Below, piece by piece: positions 34,262 through 43,998 of a DNA stretch of 64,000 nucleotides. Every line of letters begins with the position of its first letter. The first letter of the stretch is position 1. The stretch lies in the NCBI GenBank assembly GCA_020637055.1, contig JACJWR010000001.1, forward strand, positions 310,001 through 374,000. The letters run 5' to 3'. A model generated the notes under the pieces. That model did no database searches. It was not told the DNA's origin and worked only from the letters and a program-made list of their open reading frames with translations. This DNA is from Actinomycetota bacterium. Its GTDB lineage: Bacteria > Actinomycetota > Actinomycetes > S36-B12 > UBA10799. Both the position numbers and the translations under genes were made by a program.

Positions 34262-36235
34262 TCAGATGTCCAGGAAGCGCACGTCCTTCGCATTGCGTTG
34301 AATGAACCTGCGGCGCGAATCGACGTCTTCACCCATCAGGACGCTGAACATGTCGTCCGCCGCTGCGGCATCTTCCATCGTCACCTGCAGCAGCACCCGA
34401 CGGTCGGGATCCATGGTGGTCTCCCATAGTTCGTCGGCGTTCATCTCACCGAGACCTTTGTAGCGCTGGATGCCGTCCTCCTTGGGCAACTTCTTGCCGG
34501 CCTCGAGTCCGAGTTCGATCAGGGCGTCCCGCTCTCGATCGCTGTACGCGTAGTCGGGTTCGGCCTTGATCCACTTGATCTTGTACAGCGGCGGCTGGGC
34601 CAGGTAGACGTGTCCACGGTCGATCAGCGGGCGGACGTATCGGAAGATCAGCGTGAGCAACAACGTGCGGATGTGCTGACCGTCGACATCGGCGTCGGCC
34701 ATCAACACGAGCTTGTAGTAGCGCAGTTTGTCGATGTCGAATTCTTCCTGGACGCCGGTTCCGAGTGCGGAGACCAGCGCCTGCACCTCGTTGTTCGCCA
34801 GCACCTTGTCCAGCCGCGACTTCTCGACGTTGAGGATCTTGCCTCGGATGGGCAAGATCGCCTGGGTCCTCGGGTCGCGGCCGCTGCGGGCCGAACCGCC
34901 CGCGGAGTCACCCTCGACGATGAAGACCTCGCACTCCTCGGGATCGTGACTCGAGCAGTCGATGAGCTTGCCCGGGAGCGTCGAACCGCCCAGCAGACCC
35001 TTGCGGTTGCGTGCCAGGTCCCGTGCCTTGCGCGCGGCCATCCGGGCGACCGACGCCTGCTGGGACTTGCGCGCGATCTCCTTACCCTCGGCCGGGTTCT
35101 TGTCGAACCACTCGCCCAGGTACTCGTTGACCACCCGTTGCACGAAGGTCTTGGCTTCCGTGTTACCGAGTTTGGTCTTGGTTTGGCCTTCGAATTGCGG
35201 CTCGCGCAACTTCACCGAGACGATCGCCGTGAGACCCTCCCGGATGTCCTCTCCCGAGAGGTTGGGGTCCTTGTCCTTGAGCACGCCCCATTCCCGGGCG
35301 TACTTGTTCACCAGCGAGGTCAGGGCGCTGCGGAATCCCTCCTCGTGGGTGCCGCCTTCGGTGGTGTTGATCGTGTTGGCGAAGGTGTAGACAGATTCGG
35401 CGAATCCGTTGTTCCACTGCATCGCGACTTCAGCGCTGATGCCCCGCTCATCGTCCTCGGCTCCGAATTCGATGATGTTGGGGTGGGCCGCACCTCTGGT
35501 GGTGTTCAGATGACGGACGAAGTCGGCGATCCCACCCGGGTAGCAGTAGGTGACCCGGGTCGGGTCGGTGCCGGCATCGAGATCGTCTTCGCCGGCGAAT
35601 TCAGCGGTGGAGTCGGTGTCCCGCTCATCGGTGAGGACGATTGTCAAACCCCGGTTCAGGAAGGCCATCTCCTGGAATCGACGGGCCAGGATGTCGAAGT
35701 CGTAGTGGGTGGTCTCGAAGATGTCCGGATCGGCCCAGAAGGTGACCGTCGTACCCGACTCCGCCACCGGGTCGCCGCGCCGGAGATCCGCGGTGGGAAC
35801 CCCTCGGTGATAGGACTGGAACCAGTAGGAACCGTCCCGCTTGATCTCGACTTCGAGCTTGGTGGACAAGGCGTTGACGACCGATACGCCCACTCCGTGC
35901 AAGCCGCCGGACACCGAGTAGCCGCCACCGCCGAATTTGCCGCCCGCGTGGAGCACGGTGAGAACCACCTCAACCGCCGGGCGCTGCTCCACCGGGTGCA
36001 GGTCGACCGGGATGCCACGGCCGTTGTCGACCACTCTCACCGCGTCGCCGGGAAGCAGCGTCACGTCGATCCGGTCGGCGTGACCTGCCAAGGCCTCGTC
36101 GACGGCGTTGTCCACGACCTCGTAGACCAGGTGGTGCAATCCGCGTTCACCGGTCGACCCGATGTACATTCCGGGTCGTTTCCGCACCGCGTCCAGTCCC
36201 TCGAGAACTGTGATGTCACTGGCGTCATAGGACAC
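34262..36235 (-). CDS. gyrB: DNA gyrase subunit B
   Basis: 657 residues. The GHKL ATPase domain has [27 protein letters not shown] and [14 protein letters not shown]. The TOPRIM region has EGDSAGGSA and [12 protein letters not shown]. The C-terminus ends [12 protein letters not shown], normal for the family. It drives strand passage by ATP hydrolysis. The gene lies between dciA and gyrA in the usual actinobacterial order; 130 bp separate it from dciA, where the promoter should be. Confidence 0.98.
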   Translation of the reverse strand: MSYDASDITVLEGLDAVRKRPGMYIGSTGERGLHHLVYEVVDNAVDEALAGHADRIDVTLLPGDAVRVVDNGRGIPVDLHPVEQRPAVEVVLTVLHAGGKFGGGGYSVSGGLHGVGVSVVNALSTKLEVEIKRDGSYWFQSYHRGVPTADLRRGDPVAESGTTVTFWADPDIFETTHYDFDILARRFQEMAFLNRGLTIVLTDERDTDSTAEFAGEDDLDAGTDPTRVTYCYPGGIADFVRHLNTTRGAAHPNIIEFGAEDDERGISAEVAMQWNNGFAESVYTFANTINTTEGGTHEEGFRSALTSLVNKYAREWGVLKDKDPNLSGEDIREGLTAIVSVKLREPQFEGQTKTKLGNTEAKTFVQRVVNEYLGEWFDKNPAEGKEIARKSQQASVARMAARKARDLARNRKGLLGGSTLPGKLIDCSSHDPEECEVFIVEGDSAGGSARSGRDPRTQAILPIRGKILNVEKSRLDKVLANNEVQALVSALGTGVQEEFDIDKLRYYKLVLMADADVDGQHIRTLLLTLIFRYVRPLIDRGHVYLAQPPLYKIKWIKAEPDYAYSDRERDALIELGLEAGKKLPKEDGIQRYKGLGEMNADELWETTMDPDRRVLLQVTMEDAAAADDMFSVLMGEDVDSRRRFIQRNAKDVRFLDI

Positions 36236-36365
36236 GGGTACGGGTACTCCTCGGATTGATGATTCGCCAGCCGGGTGGCTCGTGGTTCGCCCAGGTGGGC
36301 CGCAGGTGTGACGATTCTACCCCGTACCGGGCCCGCGCTCAGACGCCCGTACACAGGCGCGCCGC

Positions 36366-36920
36366 TCAACCATAGGTATCGCGAGGACCCCGGCCTGGAA
36401 CCCGCCAAGACCCCCGCTGTCGCGGCGCGTCCGGGCCTTTGACATTGATGTCCGCCACAACTCCCTGACCGACCGCCGCATCGATGCGGTGGCGCAACGT
36501 GGGAAGCAGCATCCGCAGTTGCGTCGCCCATGCGGTGGAGTCGGCACGCAAGGTCAGTACGCCGTCCGTGAAGGATTCGGCAACCACGTGCGCAGCGACC
36601 TCCGGGCCGGCGATGTCATCCCACCTGGCCATGGCGGCGGCGAGTTGGGTGTTCCGCTTCCACCCCTGGGCTGCCACCACCTCTTGCACCGCGTCTCCGG
36701 CGGTGACCGGATCACGGCCCCCGGGGCCCGGCCCGGAGTACTCCGGTTCCGGCGGATCCGTCCGTTGCCGCGAGCGCCGTGCGGGCCCCGTTCGCCGGCG
36801 CCCCGGCGGCGGCTGTCCGCCGGCGCCTCCCAGCCGTGCCAACAAGTCGGCTGCGAGGTCACCTTCGGCACCGTCGGGCTCTTCGTCGGCGGGCTCCGGA
36901 CCGTGATCGGGATTCACCAT
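36366..36920 (-). CDS. dciA: DciA (DUF721) replicative helicase loader
   Basis: 184 residues. A long disordered N-terminal part rich in Gly, Pro and Arg is followed by the DUF721 domain with QGWKRNTQLAAAMARWDDIAG, VAAHVVAESFTDGVLTLRADS and TAWATQLRMLLPTL. DciA helps load DnaB onto DNA in bacteria lacking DnaC or DnaI. Its position right after recF is standard for actinobacteria; the start overlaps the recF stop by 7 bp. Confidence 0.93.
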   Translation of the reverse strand: MVNPDHGPEPADEEPDGAEGDLAADLLARLGGAGGQPPPGRRRTGPARRSRQRTDPPEPEYSGPGPGGRDPVTAGDAVQEVVAAQGWKRNTQLAAAMARWDDIAGPEVAAHVVAESFTDGVLTLRADSTAWATQLRMLLPTLRHRIDAAVGQGVVADINVKGPDAPRQRGSWRVPGRGPRDTYG

Positions 36921-38053
36921 CGGGCCCGACTCACCCCCTCACTCGTACGCTCCACCGACAACTCCCGGCCGAGCAACTCCGTCGGGACATCCGCTGCCAC
37001 CGCAGCAGTCACAATCACCTGTTCGGCCTGCACCGCAACCGCCGCCAGCCGAGCTCGGCGACTACTGTCGAGTTCGGCGAAGACGTCATCCAGCAACAGA
37101 ATCGGATCACCGCCGGCGTCGAACGACTCACGCTGCAGGTTATACGTGGCGAGTCGGAGCGCGAGCGCCACCGACCACGACTCCCCGTGCGAGGCATAGC
37201 CCTTCGCGGGCAGTCCGCCGAGCGTGAGCAAGAGGTCGTCCCGGTGCGGTCCGATCAGCGTCATGCCCCGCTCGAGTTCGGCCCTGCTGTGCTCGGCGAT
37301 CGCATGGTGCATGGCTGCGTTCAGCGCAGCCGCATCAAGTTGGCCGGAGGTGTCGAGCCACGAGGATTCGTAGTTCACCTGCAGTTCGCCGGCGTCGGGC
37401 GCGACGGTCGCGTAGGCCTCGCCGACGGGTCGGGTCAGCCGATCGAGTAGATCCAGGCGGGCACCTGTCACCTCGGCGCCGAGCCGGGCGAGTTGGTCGT
37501 TCCACACCGCCAGGGTGTCCTGGTAGGAGTTGTCCCTGCGCCAGGAGCCGGCCACCGACTTCAACAGGGCGGTGCGTTGCCGGGCAACCCGCTCGTAGTC
37601 AGTCAGAATTCCGGCGAACCGGGGGGTGAGCGAGACCAGCAGGTCGTCGATGAACCGCCGCCGCACCCCCGGTTCACCTTTGACCAGGGCAAGATCCTCC
37701 GGTGCGAAGATCACCGAGCGGACCACCCCCAGGGCTTCCCGCGGCCGCCGCGGTGCGCCCGCGACCCTCGCTCGATTCGCTCCCTTGGCGTTGACCTCGA
37801 GCTCGATCGTCTGCTCACGGTCCCGCCACTCGACCCGGGCCCCGATCACGGCGCTGGACTTCCCGGCACGCACGAGCGGCAGGTCTTTGGCCACTCGATG
37901 GGAGCGCTGATGGGCGAGGTAGTGAATCGCCTCCACGAGATTGGTCTTGCCTTGGCCGTTGAGTCCGATGACCGCCGTCACACCTGGCTGCAAAGCGATA
38001 TCCGCAGCCTCGTAACTACGGAAGTCGTGGAGCGACAGGCGCGAGAGGTGCAC
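36914..38053 (-). CDS. recF: DNA replication and repair protein RecF
   Basis: 379 residues. It starts LSRLSLHDFRSYEAAD. Walker A is GLNGQGKTNLVEAIHYL, the signature region is SHGESWSVALALRLATY, and Walker B is ILLLDDVFAELDSSRR. It loads RecA at gaps with RecO and RecR. The start is 6 bp after the dnaN stop, so dnaN-recF-dciA form one operon. Confidence 0.97.
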   Translation of the reverse strand: MHLSRLSLHDFRSYEAADIALQPGVTAVIGLNGQGKTNLVEAIHYLAHQRSHRVAKDLPLVRAGKSSAVIGARVEWRDREQTIELEVNAKGANRARVAGAPRRPREALGVVRSVIFAPEDLALVKGEPGVRRRFIDDLLVSLTPRFAGILTDYERVARQRTALLKSVAGSWRRDNSYQDTLAVWNDQLARLGAEVTGARLDLLDRLTRPVGEAYATVAPDAGELQVNYESSWLDTSGQLDAAALNAAMHHAIAEHSRAELERGMTLIGPHRDDLLLTLGGLPAKGYASHGESWSVALALRLATYNLQRESFDAGGDPILLLDDVFAELDSSRRARLAAVAVQAEQVIVTAAVAADVPTELLGRELSVERTSEGVSRARW

Positions 38054-38059
38054 GTCCGC

Positions 38060-39178
38060 CTAGATCTTGACCGGCATCAACAGGTAGCGGTAGTCGGTGG
38101 CCGGCTCGGCTTCGAAGTCGGCGGCCCCGGAGATCACCGAGGGCTTGGCGGCCTCGTTGTATCGGATCACGACCACGGGTTCGTCGAGGGCGTGCAAGCC
38201 GTCGAGCAGGAACGTCGGATTGAAGGCGATGGTCATCGGGCTGCCTTCCAGGCTCGCCTCCACCGATTCGACGGCTTGCGTCTCCTCGGACGCACCGACG
38301 CGCAACTCGATCTCGCCCTCGCTGATGTTCAATCTGACCGGCATGTGGCGCTCGGCCACAAGGGCGACCCGCTTGATCGCATCCGACAGTTCGGCCACGT
38401 TCGCCCGAACGCTGGAGGAGAAGTCCCGCGGCAGCAGATCACGGAATTTCGGGAACTGCCCGTCGAGCAGTCGAGTGGTGAACTTGCGATCATCACCCAC
38501 CACCCCCAGGCTTCGATCGCTGCGCTCGTCGGCGGCGAGGGCGAGGTGCACGAACTCACTGCCACTCAGCGACTTCGCAACGTCGAAGAGGCTCTTGCCC
38601 GGGACGATGACCTCGCGCTCGAATCCCACAGCGGCGGGCGACCACGTGAGTTCGCGGACTGCCAACCGATAGCGGTCGGTGGCGGCGAGGGTGAGATCCT
38701 CCCCGACAATCTCCATCCGGATCCCCATGAACATGGCCATGGTGTCGATCTTCGAGGTCGCCACGAACGTCTGACCGACTGCCTGGGCGAATGCCGCACC
38801 GGTGGTCTTGCCGGCCTCCGGAGGCAGTTCCGGCAGCGGTGGGTAGTCCGTCTCCGGCAGCAGCGGAAGCGTGAATCGGGTGCGGCCGCAGGTGAGCACG
38901 ACTCGTCCGGCGTCGGAAGCGATCGTCACCGGCGCAGCCGGTAGCGCCCGGGCGATGTCCGCCAACAACTTGCCCGACACCAGGACCCGGCCGGGTTCTT
39001 CCACCACGCTCGGCAGCGAGGCTTCACTGCTGACGTCGAGGTCGTAGCTGGACAGGTCGAGGATTTCGCCGGTGGCATCCAGCAAGATGCCGCTCAAGGT
39101 GCCGGACATCTTGGGCAAGGTGCGCGCCGTCCACGACACGGCATCGGCGAGTGCGTCCCGCTCGACTCGCAACTTCAC
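38060..39178 (-). CDS. dnaN: DNA polymerase III beta sliding clamp
   Basis: 372 residues. It starts MKLRVERDALADAVSWTAR, contains the three clamp domains, and ends YRYLLMPVKI, the conserved clamp C-terminus. It encircles DNA as a dimer and tethers polymerase. The ATG 39178 faces oriC, and dnaN has its own promoter region there, separated from dnaA by 577 bp. Confidence 0.98.
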   Translation of the reverse strand: MKLRVERDALADAVSWTARTLPKMSGTLSGILLDATGEILDLSSYDLDVSSEASLPSVVEEPGRVLVSGKLLADIARALPAAPVTIASDAGRVVLTCGRTRFTLPLLPETDYPPLPELPPEAGKTTGAAFAQAVGQTFVATSKIDTMAMFMGIRMEIVGEDLTLAATDRYRLAVRELTWSPAAVGFEREVIVPGKSLFDVAKSLSGSEFVHLALAADERSDRSLGVVGDDRKFTTRLLDGQFPKFRDLLPRDFSSSVRANVAELSDAIKRVALVAERHMPVRLNISEGEIELRVGASEETQAVESVEASLEGSPMTIAFNPTFLLDGLHALDEPVVVIRYNEAAKPSVISGAADFEAEPATDYRYLLMPVKI

Positions 39179-39755
39179 GTGTGCTCCTCACTAGGTGGAC
39201 TCTCGCGTGCGCCGGAAGACGGCACAACTGCCCATAATTGCAGTTATCGTGCCACTCGCCTGTGAGCCACGACACACGCCCCCCTGGGTTTGCGGGTTGG
39301 GCGGTGGTGACTCCCACGGTGGCTTTCCGTCGTGATGTGACGCTATCTCGGTTCGACATATCCCCAACCCCCAAGTGCGGTGTGAGACCGGACTGTGAGC
39401 AGCCCCTTTGGCGTGTGAATTACCAATGTTGTCATGGGAGTCGTCGTAGTAGTAGGGGCCGTGGACACTGTGGAAAACCCCCATCTGCACAGGTCAGAAG
39501 CACAACGAGTGACTCGGCAGGATGTGGAGGACGATGCCGCGGCCTGTGGAATCACTGGAATTACACGAATGTGCGTCCACCGATGTCGGTCGATGGATTC
39601 GGTGATGTCCACATCGGCGGGCGGCGGTTCCCACCCCGACCCGAAAGTTGTCCCCAAGTTATCCACAGCCTGTGTACGGATACGTCATCAGACGAAAGGA
39701 TGATAGTTACAACCGTGCGATTCGACTAACCGTTCGGCCGATCGCCAGGGGGACG
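39179..39755. other. Chromosomal replication origin oriC (dnaA-dnaN intergenic)
   Basis: 577 bp without a gene. DnaA boxes visible: TTATCCACA at 39659-39667 (perfect), TTGTCCCCA at 39648-39656, ATGTCCACA at 39605-39613, and TTTTCCACA on the reverse strand at 39477-39469. Weaker ones are TGTGGAATC at 39545-39553, TGTGGAGGA at 39523-39531 and ATATCCCCA at 39358-39366. AT-rich patches lie near 39232-39248 and 39415-39435 and could be the unwinding region. The position between dnaA and dnaN and the box cluster make the call firm, though the full list of sites needs a matrix scan. Confidence 0.9.
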
Positions 39756-41222
39756 CTACGGCCGGGAGTCCGACTTGATGCGGCTGGTCAACTCCGAGAC
39801 CTGGTTGAACAGTGCCCGGCGTTCGATCATCTGGGACCGAATCTTGCGATCCGCGTGCATCACCGTGGTGTGGTCCCGGCCGCCGAACGTCTGACCGATC
39901 CTCGGCAGCGACAACTGGGTGAGTTCGCGGCACAGGTACATCGCGATCTGTCGGGCGTTGACCAGGGTGCGCGAGCGGGAGGCGCCGGTGAGGTCGTCCA
40001 CGCTGATACCGAAGTAGTCGGCCGTGTGCTCCATGATCATCGCTGGCGTGATCTCCGGTCCCGAGTCACCCGCCGGCAGCAGGCCGTCGAGCACCTCCCT
40101 GGTGACCGGGAGGTCGGCCTGCAGTTGATTGAGGCTGGCGTAGGCCTTGACTCGGATCAGTGCGCCTTCGAGTTCCCGGATGTTGGACGTGATCCGGCTG
40201 GCGATGTACTCGAGGGACTCCTCCGGCACCTCGAATCCCTCTTGCTGCTTCTTCTTGCGCAGAATCGCGATACGGGTCTCGAGGTCAGGCGGTTGTACGT
40301 CGGTGATCAGACCCCATTCGAATCTCGACCGCATGCGTTCTTCGAAGTCGGGCAACTTCTTCGGCGGTAGGTCCGAGGTGACCACGATCTGCTTGTTCGC
40401 GTTGTGCAGCGTGTTGAAGGTGTGGAAGAACTCCTCCTGGGTCTGCACCTTTCCGGAGAGGAATTGGATGTCATCCACCAGCAAGACGTCCACGTTGCGA
40501 TACCGGGTTTGGAAGGCGTCGTTGCGGTCGTCGCGGATGCTGTTGATGAAATCGTTTGTGAACTCCTCGGACGAGATGTAGCGCACGCGGGCGCCCGAAT
40601 AGAGCGAGCGGTTGTAGTGTCCGATGGCGTGCAGCAGGTGGGTCTTGCCCAGGCCCGAATCGCCGTAGATGAACAGCGGGTTGTAGGCACGTGCGGGCTG
40701 CTCGGCGACGGCCACCGCAGCGGCGTGGGCGAACCTGTTCGAGCTACCGATCACGAACGTCTCGAAGATGTATTTGGGATTGAGGCTGTGGCTCGATTCG
40801 TCTGCCTTCTCCTGGCCAGCTCCACGTGCCCGATGAGCCAACGGGCTCGCAGCATCCCGCTGGTTCGCCGGCTCGGCCCCGTTCGTCGCGGCCGTGGTGT
40901 TGGCGTAGGTCGAGTCGGCCATCGCATCCACGGCATCCTCGTCGAACATCGGGGCTGCTTCAGCATCGACGGTGATCGCCAATTGGACGTCGTGGCCGAG
41001 GGCCGAGCCCAGGGCGCGGGCGACGTGGGGTTCGAGGCGGCTGGTGAGGACGTCTCGGGTGAATTCGTTGGGGGCTGCCAGGATCACCAGGTCGTCGAGC
41101 ACCCGGACGGGGGTGGTCAGGGCGACGAATGCCCGCTGTTGGGCGGTGATGTCGGGATCAGCTGCGAGATGGGAAAGTGCCGCCTCCCAGACCGCCGATA
41201 GTTGGGCAGCCCCTTGAGTCAT
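39756..41222 (-). CDS. dnaA: Chromosomal replication initiator DnaA
   Basis: 488 residues. Domain I (1-90) and an acidic linker precede the AAA+ domain, which starts LNPKYIFETFVIGSSNRFAH. Walker A is GDSGLGKTHLLHAIGHYN, Walker B is VLLVDDIQFLSG, and domain IV has the box-binding GGRDHTTVMHADRKI. It opens oriC and loads helicase. A DnaA box overlaps its own promoter, suggesting autoregulation. Divergent from rpmH. Confidence 0.98.
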   Translation of the reverse strand: MTQGAAQLSAVWEAALSHLAADPDITAQQRAFVALTTPVRVLDDLVILAAPNEFTRDVLTSRLEPHVARALGSALGHDVQLAITVDAEAAPMFDEDAVDAMADSTYANTTAATNGAEPANQRDAASPLAHRARGAGQEKADESSHSLNPKYIFETFVIGSSNRFAHAAAVAVAEQPARAYNPLFIYGDSGLGKTHLLHAIGHYNRSLYSGARVRYISSEEFTNDFINSIRDDRNDAFQTRYRNVDVLLVDDIQFLSGKVQTQEEFFHTFNTLHNANKQIVVTSDLPPKKLPDFEERMRSRFEWGLITDVQPPDLETRIAILRKKKQQEGFEVPEESLEYIASRITSNIRELEGALIRVKAYASLNQLQADLPVTREVLDGLLPAGDSGPEITPAMIMEHTADYFGISVDDLTGASRSRTLVNARQIAMYLCRELTQLSLPRIGQTFGGRDHTTVMHADRKIRSQMIERRALFNQVSELTSRIKSDSRP

Positions 41223-41559
41223 CGAATTCGCTCCCGATTGATGTGCGGCCCCGCGCGATGGGGCTGTGGATAACCTGACGAAACTAAGCCTGCGCCGTGG
41301 GTCGCTGCAAGACCCCGCAGGTAACGAAAAGACACTACCTGCGGCGTGTCGGTCGTTCCGGTCGCGGGTGGGCTACTAACCTCCGTCCGCCGACACACCC
41401 CGACAGGGGCCGCAGGCCGTACGGAGTCCGGGTGGCGTACCATCTGTGTGATACACGCCTTGCGTCCGGATGCGACGGTGCCGTCGCGATGTGGCGTAGG
41501 ACTCACGGCGTCAATGTGCCCACCGGGCGACCGCCCCAAACCCCACCACGGAGTTCGCG
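41223..41559. promoter_or_regulatory. dnaA-rpmH divergent promoter region with DnaA box
   Basis: 337 bp without a gene. A perfect DnaA box (reverse-strand TTATCCACA, 41273-41265) lies 7 bp past a reverse-strand -10 TAGTTT (41286-41281), which is 18 bp from -35-like TTGCAG (41310-41305); this is the likely dnaA promoter. On the forward strand a -10-like TACCAT at 41438-41443 may serve rpmH, with a leader of about 110 bp. No other sites are recognised. Confidence 0.6.
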
Positions 41560-41697
41560 ATGTCGAAGCGCACCTATCAGCCCAACAACCGTCGCCGACA
41601 CAAGAAGCATGGATTCCGGCTGCGCATGCGGACCCGTGCCGGCCGCTCCATCCTGTCGGCCCGTCGCCGCAAGGGCCGCGCGTCGATCTCGGTCTGA
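41560..41697 (+). CDS. rpmH: 50S ribosomal protein L34
   Basis: 45 residues: [20 protein letters not shown] at the start and GRASISV at the end, the standard bL34 sequence with its very high Arg and Lys content. It begins the rpmH-rnpA-yidD-yidC-jag-rsmG-parA-parB operon; the rnpA GTG follows 7 bp after its stop. A small gene that is easily missed but unambiguous. Confidence 0.98.
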   Translation: MSKRTYQPNNRRRHKKHGFRLRMRTRAGRSILSARRRKGRASISV

Positions 41698-41704
41698 ACC
41701 ACCT

Positions 41705-42058
41705 GTGCTGCCGAAAGACCGAAGGTTGCGTTCGGCCGGCGAGATAAGTGCGGTCACCAGGGGCGGACGGCGCGCCGGATCGCCGACCCTGGTGGTACAC
41801 GCACTCCCGGTGTCCTCAGGACATAGGGCGCGGTTCGGCCTCGCCGTCGGCAAGGCCGTGGGGGGTTCCGTAGTCCGCCACCGGGTGGCCCGGAGGCTGC
41901 GTGCGATCCTCGCCGGACAGTTGCCGCAATGGGATGCCCAGGGCGCCGATGTGGTGGTCCGAGCGCTCCCCCGTGCTGCCACAGCCACAAGCCGTGAATT
42001 GGGTTCTGACCTGCTGAAATGTCAGCGTCGCCTGGCGACCCAGGGCGGTTTGCCGTGA
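41705..42058 (+). CDS. rnpA: Ribonuclease P protein component
   Basis: 117 residues from GTG 41705 (V-LPKDRRLRSAGEISAV). The RNP motif region is ARFGLAVGKAVGGSVVRHRVARRLR. It binds the RNase P RNA and helps remove tRNA 5' leaders. Start chosen by the universal LP(K/R)xxRL beginning. It overlaps yidD by 4 bp (GTGA). Longer upstream frames run through rpmH and were rejected. Confidence 0.96.
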   Translation: MLPKDRRLRSAGEISAVTRGGRRAGSPTLVVHALPVSSGHRARFGLAVGKAVGGSVVRHRVARRLRAILAGQLPQWDAQGADVVVRALPRAATATSRELGSDLLKCQRRLATQGGLP

Positions 42059-42420
42059 GCCGCGTGCGGAAACTCTGGCGGAGCCTGGGGCAAGGAATCG
42101 CCTGGTTGCTCATCGCACCGATCCGGTTCTATCAACTGGCGATAAGCCCGATGACGCCGGCGACCTGCAAGTTTCACCCGACGTGCTCTGGATACGCCGT
42201 AGTCGCCCTGAAGAGGCACGGACCGGTGAAAGGTACGATCCTCGCCGCCTATCGCGTCGCCCGGTGCCACCCCTGGCAGCCCGGCGGCCTCGACGCCGTG
42301 CCCGCGCCGGGCAAGTGGCGTTCGGACATCACGGCCGACGGACGAACGGTAATCCCGTTGGCCGATCTGCGCAGCAATCCACAGACCAGTTCAGCCAAAC
42401 CGACACGGCTCGCAGCCTGA
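42055..42420 (+). CDS. yidD: Membrane protein insertion efficiency factor YidD
   Basis: 121 residues from GTG 42055. The family core is IAPIRFYQLAISPMTPATCKFHPTCSGYAVVALKRHG followed by RVARCHPWQPGGLD; the three conserved cysteines are present. YidD is a small membrane-associated helper of YidC insertion. It lies between rnpA and yidC, as in most bacteria. The C-terminal 25 residues are not conserved. Confidence 0.96.
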   Translation: MSRVRKLWRSLGQGIAWLLIAPIRFYQLAISPMTPATCKFHPTCSGYAVVALKRHGPVKGTILAAYRVARCHPWQPGGLDAVPAPGKWRSDITADGRTVIPLADLRSNPQTSSAKPTRLAA

Positions 42421-42439
42421 GTGATGAGAGAGGCCTAGC

Positions 42440-43411
42440 GTGTTCATCATCGAATGGATCGAAATCCCCGTCTCGTGGATCCTTCGGTTCTTCCACACCC
42501 TCCTTTCGCCGATCTTCGGTGCGGCGTCGGGGATCACCTGGGTGCTTTCCATCGTGGGTCTGGTGGTAGTCATCCGGATTCTGCTGATTCCGCTCTTCGT
42601 CAAGCAGATCAAGGCCCAGCGCAACATGCAGGTGCTGCAGCCCAAGATGAAAGAGATCCAGCAGAAGTACGCCGGGGATCGCGAGCGGCAGTCCCAAGAG
42701 ATGATGAAGCTCTACAAGGAGACGGGTACCAACCCGCTCTCCTCGTGCTTGCCGATCCTGCTGCAGGCACCAATCTTCTTCGCGCTGTTCCGGGTACTCC
42801 AGTACGGCATCGCGCAGGAGCAACCCGTCGGCGCGCTGACCCAGGAACTCGTCACGCAGGCCCACGACGCATCGATTCTCGGAGTGCCGCTCTACGGGAC
42901 CTTCATCAACGCCGACGAGACACCCAACCCGATCGCAACCCGGGTGCTCACGGTCGTACTCATCGTGCTGATGAGCGCCACGACCTTCACCACTCAGCGC
43001 CAATTGCTGCTCAAGAACACCGCGTCGGACAACCCGATGGCGCGTCAGCTGAAGTTGATGTCCTACATCTTCCCGCTGATCTTCGCCGTCAGTGGAGTCG
43101 CTTTCCCGGTGGGTGTGCTCTTCTACTGGCTCACGACCAACCTGTGGACGATGGGGCAGCAGTTCTGGGTCATTCGGAACAACCCGATGCCCGGGACGCC
43201 GGCGCACACGGCGTTCATGGCACGCAAGGCGGAGAAAGCGGCCCGAAAGGCGGCCAAGTCTGGCACGGCCATCGCGACGGCCGAGACAGCCGCCGCCGTG
43301 GAACTCGCCGCGGAAGAGGATTCCAAGTCGACCCCGGCGCGCACCCAACCCAAACGCCAATCCCGGAGCAAGCGTTCGGGGGGCAAAGGCAACACAGGCC
43401 GAAAGAAGTAG
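42440..43411 (+). CDS. yidC: Membrane protein insertase YidC (Oxa1 family)
   Basis: 323 residues from GTG 42440. About five membrane segments. The first is WVLSIVGLVVVIRILLIPLF, with the conserved arginine in the hydrophilic groove, followed by cytoplasmic QPKMKEIQQKY; GVAFPVGVLFYWLTTNLW lies near the end. The C-terminal tail is Lys/Arg- and Ala-rich, suited to ribosome binding. It inserts membrane proteins with or without SecYEG. No lipoprotein signal is seen, as in other actinobacteria. Confidence 0.96.
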   Translation: MFIIEWIEIPVSWILRFFHTLLSPIFGAASGITWVLSIVGLVVVIRILLIPLFVKQIKAQRNMQVLQPKMKEIQQKYAGDRERQSQEMMKLYKETGTNPLSSCLPILLQAPIFFALFRVLQYGIAQEQPVGALTQELVTQAHDASILGVPLYGTFINADETPNPIATRVLTVVLIVLMSATTFTTQRQLLLKNTASDNPMARQLKLMSYIFPLIFAVSGVAFPVGVLFYWLTTNLWTMGQQFWVIRNNPMPGTPAHTAFMARKAEKAARKAAKSGTAIATAETAAAVELAAEEDSKSTPARTQPKRQSRSKRSGGKGNTGRKK

Positions 43412-43418
43412 GTGACAC

Positions 43419-43895
43419 GTGAACGCTGATGACATTCAGGCACTCGAACGTGAAGGCGACATAGCCGCGGACTACCTCGAGGTGCTGCTGGACATCGCCG
43501 ATCTCGACGGGGATATCGACATGGACGTCGATGGTTCGCGTGCAGTAGTCGCCGTGGTGGGTGGCGACCTCGGTGAACTCGTGGGCGACGGCGGTGTGGT
43601 GCTCGAAGCGCTGCAGGAACTCACCCGACTCGCCGTGATGCGCGAGACCGGCAACAGATCACGGCTGATGCTGGACGTCGATGGGTTCCGGGCGAAGCGT
43701 CGCGACTACCTCACCGAACTGGGCAACGAAGCCTGTCGGAAGGCGAAGCAGACCGAAGGCCCGGTGCGTTTGGAGACGATGAGTGCCTTCGAACGGAAGG
43801 TTGTCCACGATGCGGTCGCGGCCGCCGGTTTGGTGAGCGAGTCGGAGGGGGCGGAGCCGAATCGCTACGTCGTCGTGTACCCCGCGGCGGAATGA
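43419..43895 (+). CDS. jag: KhpB/Jag RNA-binding protein (KH + R3H)
   Basis: 158 residues from GTG 43419, 7 bp after yidC. An acidic N-terminus, a KH-like domain (residues 25-80, VAVVGGDLGELVGDGGVVLEALQ) and a C-terminal R3H domain with RLETMSAFERKVVHDAVA. The protein binds RNA, usually with KhpA, and influences division and cell length in Gram-positive bacteria. The N-terminal Jag_N domain found in firmicutes is absent, as is normal in actinobacteria. Confidence 0.94.
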   Translation: MNADDIQALEREGDIAADYLEVLLDIADLDGDIDMDVDGSRAVVAVVGGDLGELVGDGGVVLEALQELTRLAVMRETGNRSRLMLDVDGFRAKRRDYLTELGNEACRKAKQTEGPVRLETMSAFERKVVHDAVAAAGLVSESEGAEPNRYVVVYPAAE

Positions 43896-43917
43896 CGACG
43901 ATGTGCCAGCTGGTGCC

Positions 43918-43931
43918 GTTTCACGTGAAAC
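43918..43931. promoter_or_regulatory. parS centromere site 1
   Basis: A perfect 14-bp palindrome GTTTCACGTGAAAC, the actinobacterial parS consensus. ParB binds it and spreads to form the segregation complex. It lies just upstream of the preferred rsmG start, about 900 bp before parA. Confidence 0.95.
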
Positions 43932-43950
43932 CAGGGTCGTCGCCTTGGGT

Positions 43951-43964
43951 GTTTCACGTGAAAC
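43951..43964. promoter_or_regulatory. parS centromere site 2
   Basis: A second perfect GTTTCACGTGAAAC, 33 bp from site 1. The two sites are an exact multiple of three apart, and both read Val-Ser-Arg-Glu-Thr in the rsmG frame. Confidence 0.95.
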
Positions 43965-43998
43965 AGCACCTCATGCGACGGTCACCGGGGTGAGCGTG

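Noticed and set aside
34610..36259. 549-codon forward frame opposite gyrB
   Set aside because: Mirror frame of a highly conserved gene; no recognisable protein.
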